Position numbers and translations under genes: made by a program. Positions 59,657-64,000 of a stretch of 64,000 nucleotides of DNA are shown here, one piece after another. Below the pieces are notes generated by a model. The model saw nothing but the letters and a program-made list of their open reading frames with translations, did not search any database and had not been told where the DNA came from. This stretch comes from AP-15 sp963736715 (GTDB lineage: Bacteria; Pseudomonadota; Alphaproteobacteria; ATCC43930; CGMCC-115725): contig CAVTQA010000046.1 of assembly GCA_963736715.1 (NCBI GenBank), positions 388,360-452,359 of the forward strand. The letters run 5' to 3'. The first letter of the stretch is position 1. Every line of letters starts with the position of its first letter.

Positions 59657-60840
59657 ACGAGCCCTTCGGTTCGCGCGATCCCCTCCAAGCGATGGAGGAA
59701 GCATGGGCAAAGCCGTCAGAGCCGCGCGAGCCGCAAAGCAACGGACACGCCGCTCACGACGAATATCGGTTTAAGCTCATCGATGCGAGTGAACTCAAGC
59801 TCAACAAGCGCAGCGCGTATTTGATCAAGAATATTATCCCAACCCAAGGGCTGATCATCGTCTATGGGCCCCCAAAGTGCGGCAAGAGTTTCTGGGTCAT
59901 CGACGCGCTGTTCCACATTGCTCTCGGTTGGGAATATCGCGGCCGTCGTGTCAAGCGAGGGCTAGCTGTCTACGTCGGCTGCGAGGGCGCGTTTGCCGTT
60001 CCTGCCCGCATTGAGGCGTTCCGGCAGGAAAAAATCAAAGGCCCGATCGATTGGAATAAATTCAAGGTCGTCCTGACACGGCTCGATCTAGTTGCCGATA
60101 TTGATCAGCTAATCCGCGATATCGAAGCCCAGCTCGGCGAGCTCACGCCAGCAGTCATTGCTATCGACACCCTTAATCGCTCGCTCCAGGGCTCCGAGAG
60201 CAGCGACGAGGATATGTCGAACTACGTCAAGGCGGCCGATCGATTGCGCGACAAATTCAAATGCGCCGTCCTGATCGTTCATCATTGTGGCATAGAAGCC
60301 GGCCGGCCGCGGGGGCACACTTCTTTAGCCGGCGCGGGAGACGCTCAGATTGCGGTAAAAAAAATCGATCGGATCGTCTCTACCAACGTCGAATTCATGA
60401 AAGACGGACCGGACGGCGAAACGACCACCAGCCGGTTCAAAATCATAGACAATCTCGACACCGACGAAGACGGCGAGCCGATCAGTTCGCTTGTGCTCGA
60501 AGAGACGTTGGCGTCGGGTAACTCCAAAGGCAAAGGAGCGAAGCCGCCAAGTCCGGCGGCGCTGAAATTTTACGACGCTTTTAGCAATGCGGGCGCGCAG
60601 TTTGCCGAAGCGCGGCCCAAATCCGCCAATCGGCCATCTATTACCGAAGATCAATGGATTTTTGAGGCGGTCCGCCGCGGGCTTATCGACCCGTTCCCCG
60701 CCGACGCCGGCAAGTCAATTCAGCGCACCGCTCAAAACCGGCGCAACGCGCTGATGTCGAAATACCGTCGCGAGCTAGTCGCCGCCAATTGGATCGTCTG
60801 TAACGGCAAAATCATCTGGTCAATCAAGGAGCAGAAGTGA
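59653..60840 (+). CDS. RepA-like AAA/RecA-fold helicase
   Basis: A 395-residue protein from GTG 59653, overlapping the primase gene by four bases. Walker A is IIVYGPPKCGKSFWVID (about residues 66-82) and Walker B VIAIDTLNRSL; a hexameric-helicase histidine segment AVLIVHHCG follows, then GHTSLAGAGDAQIAVKK. The C-terminal quarter is helical with a winged-helix look (NRRNALMSKYRRELVAANWI). It pairs with the primase in phage replication. Confidence 0.85.
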   Translation: MNEPFGSRDPLQAMEEAWAKPSEPREPQSNGHAAHDEYRFKLIDASELKLNKRSAYLIKNIIPTQGLIIVYGPPKCGKSFWVIDALFHIALGWEYRGRRVKRGLAVYVGCEGAFAVPARIEAFRQEKIKGPIDWNKFKVVLTRLDLVADIDQLIRDIEAQLGELTPAVIAIDTLNRSLQGSESSDEDMSNYVKAADRLRDKFKCAVLIVHHCGIEAGRPRGHTSLAGAGDAQIAVKKIDRIVSTNVEFMKDGPDGETTTSRFKIIDNLDTDEDGEPISSLVLEETLASGNSKGKGAKPPSPAALKFYDAFSNAGAQFAEARPKSANRPSITEDQWIFEAVRRGLIDPFPADAGKSIQRTAQNRRNALMSKYRRELVAANWIVCNGKIIWSIKEQK

Positions 60841-60895
60841 TGGCCGCAATCGAATCCGAGAGCGGCTGCGTCAACCTCGGCCTCTGAAATTGCCT

Positions 60896-61115
60896 CGAAT
60901 CCCCTTGCCAACTGCCAAAGACCGTTGCCAACCGTCGAATTACCTACCCTAAGTTGAAATTCGGGTTTGCCAACTGCGGTGCCAACCGCCCCATTTTTTC
61001 GGCTGCCAGCCAGGCAAACGATTGCCAACCGTTTGCCAACCGCATTGCCAACTGAGGTGCCAACCATTTTGCTACCTACGCGGGTGCACCCCTGCCAACC
61101 GTTTGCCCCCTCTCT
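60896..61115. repeat. Cluster of TGCCAAC repeats after the replication genes
   Basis: Nine copies of TGCCAAC(C/T) (mostly TTGCCAACCG, TTGCCAACTG or GTGCCAACCG), all in the same orientation, occur within 220 bases, at irregular spacing. There is no gene here. The cluster lies directly after the primase-helicase pair, so it may be the phage replication origin (iteron-like) or a partition site. A minus-strand frame through it is an artefact of the repeats. Confidence 0.55.
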
Positions 61116-61625
61116 AAGGGGCAACGGAGGTCGGCACTGGATCGTGCGTCTGGCAAGTTACGGGGATGGCCTGTCCGTCGAGCGTCCCGAATTGGCATGT
61201 CGACGCACGTGCCGGCCCTTGATATCGGCGGCCCTCTGACAGGTGAGCCGCGATATACACAGCGGACGGCGAGGGTCCGCCGCTGGACTTCGGTGGCATG
61301 CCGAGCATGTGGGCGGCCCGCTCGCGGCAGACTGGCAAGCTGGGTATTCCGACCTGCCGCTAACCGAGACTTCACGCTTCTACTCCATCAAAAAGGAAGG
61401 GCTCCCGCATTTTTCAGGCTCAAGACGGCTACGATCGTCGCGATTCCGAACAACAACAAGTTACTGCGCGACGAGGATCGCGGGAGGCTGGTTCGTAGGC
61501 CCTGAGGCGCAGCAAAATCCTTCTTACCCGGTGATAAGCGAAAGTTATCGGGGGTCAGAACATGCGCTACCTGACTCCAAGAACTGCATGGTCGCGGCTT
61601 GCGCCAACGTGGGTTGCCACAAGTA
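61116..61625. other. Phage intergenic stretch, no supported gene
   Basis: Several frames are open (for example 61243-61629) but none has a ribosome site and a recognisable family. The region may hold a small zinc-type protein (residues like VACRACGRPA), which I cannot support. Confidence 0.3.
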
Positions 61626-61654
61626 TTGACAGCCGTCGTTAATTGTGTTATGCT
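61626..61654 (+). promoter_or_regulatory. Sigma-70-type promoter ahead of the ParB-methyltransferase gene
   Basis: TTGACA at 61626-61631 and TATGCT at 61649-61654 with an exact 17-base spacer. The start would fall near 61661, giving a leader of about 210 bases before the GTG. The -35 is a perfect consensus and the -10 has one mismatch from TATAAT-like form, in a locally AT-rich setting. It is the clearest promoter in the window. Confidence 0.7.
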
Positions 61655-61870
61655 GTTAAGCGAATTATCGGAAAGGTATGTTCAGTCCGAGCGGCCTGGC
61701 CGAAAACTCCGAACCACGTCGACCTCGGGTTCGGCCGAGGGGGCAAAGGCGCCATTGTAGATGGTGCTGGACAACGGCGCCGCGGTCAATCCCGTGGCGG
61801 AGACCCCCGCAGAACGTTAGCGAATTCTTTTAGGCTATATAGCGCGCGTGCGCGCGCGGGAGACGCGTCT

Positions 61871-63220
61871 GTGAACCTTGCCGACAAGCTCACGGTCGAG
61901 CAGTGGCCGATCGATCGGTTGATTGAATATGTCAGAAACCCGCGCAAGAACGACGCCAAGGTCGATCAGATGGCCGCTGCCATCCGCGAATTTGGGTTCC
62001 GGATTCCCATCGTGGCCAAGTCAGACGGCTCGGTTGTTGACGGTCATCTCAGGCTCAAGGCTGCTCGCAAGCTCGGGCTGACCGAGGTTCCTGTGGCCCT
62101 GGCCGACGAACTGACCGATGCGCAGATAAAAGCCTTCAGGCTAATCGCAAATCGCTCCGCTACGTGGGCGGAATGGGATACAGAACTTTTGCGGCTTGAG
62201 CTCGGTGAGCTGGCCGTGCTCGGCTTCGACCTCACGCTCACCGGCTTCGGCGAGATCGAGCTCGGCTCGCTGCTCGCGGACAAGACCGAGGGTCTGACGG
62301 ATCCCGACGATGCTCCTGCACTACCGGATCATCCGGTGTCGGAGATGGGCGATCTATGGATCCTCGGGCGGCACCGGCTGCTCTGCGGCGACAGCACGGT
62401 CGCGACGGACGCCGAGCGCGTGCTCGACGGCGTCGAGCCGCACCTGATGGTGACTGACCCGCCCTATGGCGTCGAGTATGACCCGAACTGGCGCAACGAG
62501 GCCGCGCGCACCAGCATTGGCATGGGGAATAGAGCGATCGGTGCCGGTGCCGTTGGCAAAGTGCTGAACGACGCGCGGGCGGACTGGCGCGAGGCTTGGG
62601 TGCTATTCCCCGGTGACGTCGCCTATGTTTGGCATGGTGGGCTGCACGCGCACACGGTCGCCGAAAGCCTCGAAGCGTCAGGATTCAAGCTGCGCTCGCA
62701 GATCATTTGGGACAAAACGCGGCTGGTGATCGGGCGCGGCGATTATCATTGGCAGCACGAACCGTGCTGGTATGCGGTGCGCAAGACGGGCCACTATTCC
62801 GGTGACCGCAAGCAGACAACGATCTGGCCGATCGCGCACCTAAAGTCGGAGACCGGCCACGGCACGCAAAAGCCGGTCGAGTGCATGCAGCGGCCGATCG
62901 AGAACAACTCCTCGCCCGGCCAGGCCGTCTATGAGCCTTTCTCTGGGAGTGGAACAACGATCATCGCGGCCGAGCGGTCTGGACGCTCGTGCCACGCGAT
63001 CGAGCTTTCACCGAAATATGTGGATGTCGCGCTTAAGCGTTGGCAGGACTTCACCGGAGCCAGGGCAACGCTCGACGGCGACGGTCGATGCTTCGATGAG
63101 ATCGCCGCCGCGCGTGCTGCGAAAGCAGCCACAGAGGAACCTGCGGCCGCGGACGATTATTCACTCGTCACGCAGGAACGGGAATTCGAGCCCGTCGCCC
63201 ATGGCTCGAAGGCGAGGTGA
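61871..63220 (+). CDS. ParB-nuclease domain fused to DNA methyltransferase
   Basis: A 449-residue protein. An N-terminal ParB/Srx-type domain (about 5-105) has VEQWPIDRLIEYVRNPRKND, FGFRIPIVAKSDGSVVDGHL and RLKAARKLGLTEVPV. The MTase follows: DPPYGVEYDPNW (DPPY site, about 199) precedes the FSGSGTTIIAAE motif (about 359), the beta-class order, modifying adenine-N6 or cytosine-N4. Such fusions are common in phages and probably guard the phage DNA or regulate packaging. GTG 61871 has GGGAG eight bases upstream. Confidence 0.88.
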   Translation: MNLADKLTVEQWPIDRLIEYVRNPRKNDAKVDQMAAAIREFGFRIPIVAKSDGSVVDGHLRLKAARKLGLTEVPVALADELTDAQIKAFRLIANRSATWAEWDTELLRLELGELAVLGFDLTLTGFGEIELGSLLADKTEGLTDPDDAPALPDHPVSEMGDLWILGRHRLLCGDSTVATDAERVLDGVEPHLMVTDPPYGVEYDPNWRNEAARTSIGMGNRAIGAGAVGKVLNDARADWREAWVLFPGDVAYVWHGGLHAHTVAESLEASGFKLRSQIIWDKTRLVIGRGDYHWQHEPCWYAVRKTGHYSGDRKQTTIWPIAHLKSETGHGTQKPVECMQRPIENNSSPGQAVYEPFSGSGTTIIAAERSGRSCHAIELSPKYVDVALKRWQDFTGARATLDGDGRCFDEIAAARAAKAATEEPAAADDYSLVTQEREFEPVAHGSKAR

Positions 63221-63339
63221 TGATTGGCTTCTCGGGCATCACGCCCTGGCGGCTGCAGCATCGGGCTCGGCCGACTTGCTGGGCTTGTGTCCCGCCAACC
63301 GTGCGCGCTGCGTGGGCTCGGGGCATGCGTGCAGTCTAG
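63220..63339 (+). CDS. Possible 39-residue protein
   Basis: The ATG overlaps the MTase stop (TGATG) and the frame is MIGFSGITPWRLQHRARPTC then a basic Trp/Ala end. It is a coupled start but has no family signature. It may be a real small phage protein or chance. Confidence 0.25.
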   Translation: MIGFSGITPWRLQHRARPTCWACVPPTVRAAWARGMRAV

Positions 63340-63362
63340 TGTAATTTTTAGAGAGCGACACA

Positions 63363-63806
63363 ATGGCCGCAACCGGCCGTCCACGATTCGAACCCACAGA
63401 AAACCAGCGCGGCCAAGTCGAAGCCATGGCGCGCTATGGCATCCCCGTGACGGAAATCGCCCGGACTATCGGAGTCTCCAAGCCGACGTTGCTGAAATAC
63501 TTCCGGGACGAGCTCGATACCGGAGCCACCAAAGCGAACGCCCAAGTGGGCGAATTCATTTTCTCCACCATCCTCGGCGTTCCAATACCCGGCAGGCCGC
63601 CGGTTACTGACGAGCGGGCCCGCGCAACGCTCGCAATCTTCTGGGCGAAGACCCGGATGCATTGGAAAGAGACGAATGTTCACGAACACAGCGGCAAGCA
63701 TGGCGATCCGATAGAGGTGTCCACTGTCCGAGAACGTATCACTCGCCGGCTCGCTCGCCTTGCTGCCGAAAGCACAACAAGCGAAGATCCTGAAGAGTCT
63801 GAATGA
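63363..63806 (+). CDS. Small-terminase-like helix-turn-helix protein
   Basis: A 147-residue protein. An HTH occupies residues about 14-45 (GQVEAMARYGIPVTEIARTI, GVSKPTLLKYFRDEL), followed by a helical region (RARATLAIFWAKTRMHWKET) and a basic/acidic tail. The layout and position directly before the large terminase match small terminase subunits that bind pac/cos DNA. The overlap with the terminase start is about 80 bases. Confidence 0.72.
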   Translation: MAATGRPRFEPTENQRGQVEAMARYGIPVTEIARTIGVSKPTLLKYFRDELDTGATKANAQVGEFIFSTILGVPIPGRPPVTDERARATLAIFWAKTRMHWKETNVHEHSGKHGDPIEVSTVRERITRRLARLAAESTTSEDPEESE

Positions 63807-64000
63807 TCAGGAATTAGAAGCACTCGAATACGATTGGCTGACCTGGGGTCGAGGAAATCAGCTGCCACCGCCGGGCGATTGGCGCGTTTGGCTTCTCGTC
63901 GCCGGTCGCGGCTTCGGCAAAACGCGCACCGGCGCCGAATGGATCCGCCACCAGGTCAATCATGATAAGCGCCGCCGCGTCGCCCTGGTCGCGCCTACCG
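63724..64000 (+). CDS. Large terminase subunit (TerL), 3' part beyond the window
   Basis: The frame reads AGSLALLPKAQQAKILKSLN, then EALEYDWLTWGRG, and WLLVAGRGFGKTRTGAEWIR with the Walker A AGRGFGKT, the packaging ATPase motif, and runs off the window end. The start is a CTG at 63724 or a TTG at 63760; neither has an ideal ribosome site. It packages phage DNA into heads. Confidence 0.82.
   Translation, partial: MSENVSLAGSLALLPKAQQAKILKSLNDQELEALEYDWLTWGRGNQLPPPGDWRVWLLVAGRGFGKTRTGAEWIRHQVNHDKRRRVALVAPT

Larger units (their letters stand above)
54810..64000 (+). mobile_element. Prophage or phage-like element integrated at tRNA-Gly (left end; right end beyond the window)
   Basis: Starts with a 49-base tRNA-Gly 3' fragment followed directly by a tyrosine integrase, then an AlpA-like protein, Toprim primase, RepA-like helicase, ParB-methyltransferase, HTH small-terminase-like protein and the start of a large terminase. 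All genes lie on the plus strand with ATGA or GTGA overlaps. The order is that of a temperate phage. The gene between 58004 and 58266 and the one between 58339 and 58709 show frameshifts. The intact tRNA-Gly should lie at the other end. Confidence 0.85.

Noticed and set aside
60732..61124. Minus-strand frame rich in VGN and VGT units
   Set aside because: It is produced by the TGCCAAC repeats and has no ribosome site.

Overview
The window is high-GC DNA from an alphaproteobacterium. Support comes from a divK-pleD pair, an EipB-type envelope protein with its C-terminal cysteine, a DinB polymerase with an N-terminal zinc ribbon, L33 (rpmG), aspS, and several families of dispersed palindromic repeats. 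The order cannot be fixed from sequence alone. There is no rRNA and no CRISPR array. Complete tRNAs are tRNA-Ser(TGA) and tRNA-Asn(GTT).

Layout. 0-1.2 kb: remnant of a REP-associated transposase with REP copies, an orphan XRE regulator and an internally deleted phd-vapC pair. 1.5-6 kb: LOG-family protein, HD phosphohydrolase, intact vapBC, secreted DUF3300 protein. 6.1-12.8 kb: same-strand set that looks catabolic (ThDP enzyme, Gfo/Idh/MocA oxidoreductase, CmcJ-type oxygenase, UxuA-like TIM barrel, NIPSNAP protein, alpha/beta hydrolase). 13-23 kb: conserved chromosomal genes (S41 protease, rpmG, divK-pleD, ROK kinase-dinB, eipB, aspS, a TrpX-like binding protein).

23-29.5 kb is a decay zone: truncated toxin-antitoxin pair, broken SDR gene, degraded ISNCY-type and IS1595-type elements, and two related gene fragments on either side of the IS1595 element. 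29.5-38 kb: acyl-CoA dehydrogenase, hybrid histidine kinase, polyamine-transporter remnant, tRNA-Ser, a DUF1326-DUF2182-DUF1326 set, an RRM protein and two tandem polysaccharide deacetylases.

38-45 kb is the most unusual part. Four scraps of an aldehyde dehydrogenase (GabD-like) gene, all on the minus strand, lie between or beside accessory modules: a DinB-family protein, a Phd/PIN toxin-antitoxin pair, a large helicase with a C-terminal PD-(D/E)XK nuclease signature, a toxin-antitoxin remnant, and a PD-(D/E)XK protein with a C-terminal RX4H motif. The last proteins look like defence genes. 45-50 kb: a tRNA-Cys 3' fragment (attachment scar), tRNA-Asn, a molybdopterin oxidoreductase-VWA-DnaJ run, and an ADYC-domain protein overlapping a secreted protein of tandem NALTS repeats. 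50-54 kb: a degraded IS5-type element, decayed hemE/hemH remnants and a tRNA-Lys 3' fragment.

From 54.8 kb to the window end lies a prophage or phage-like element integrated at a tRNA-Gly gene. Its order is integrase, small genes, AlpA-like protein, Toprim primase, RepA-like helicase, a cluster of TGCCAAC repeats, ParB-methyltransferase, HTH (small-terminase-like) protein, and the start of the large terminase. Two genes between the AlpA-like protein and the primase read as frameshifted, so the element may be decaying or the assembly may carry errors.
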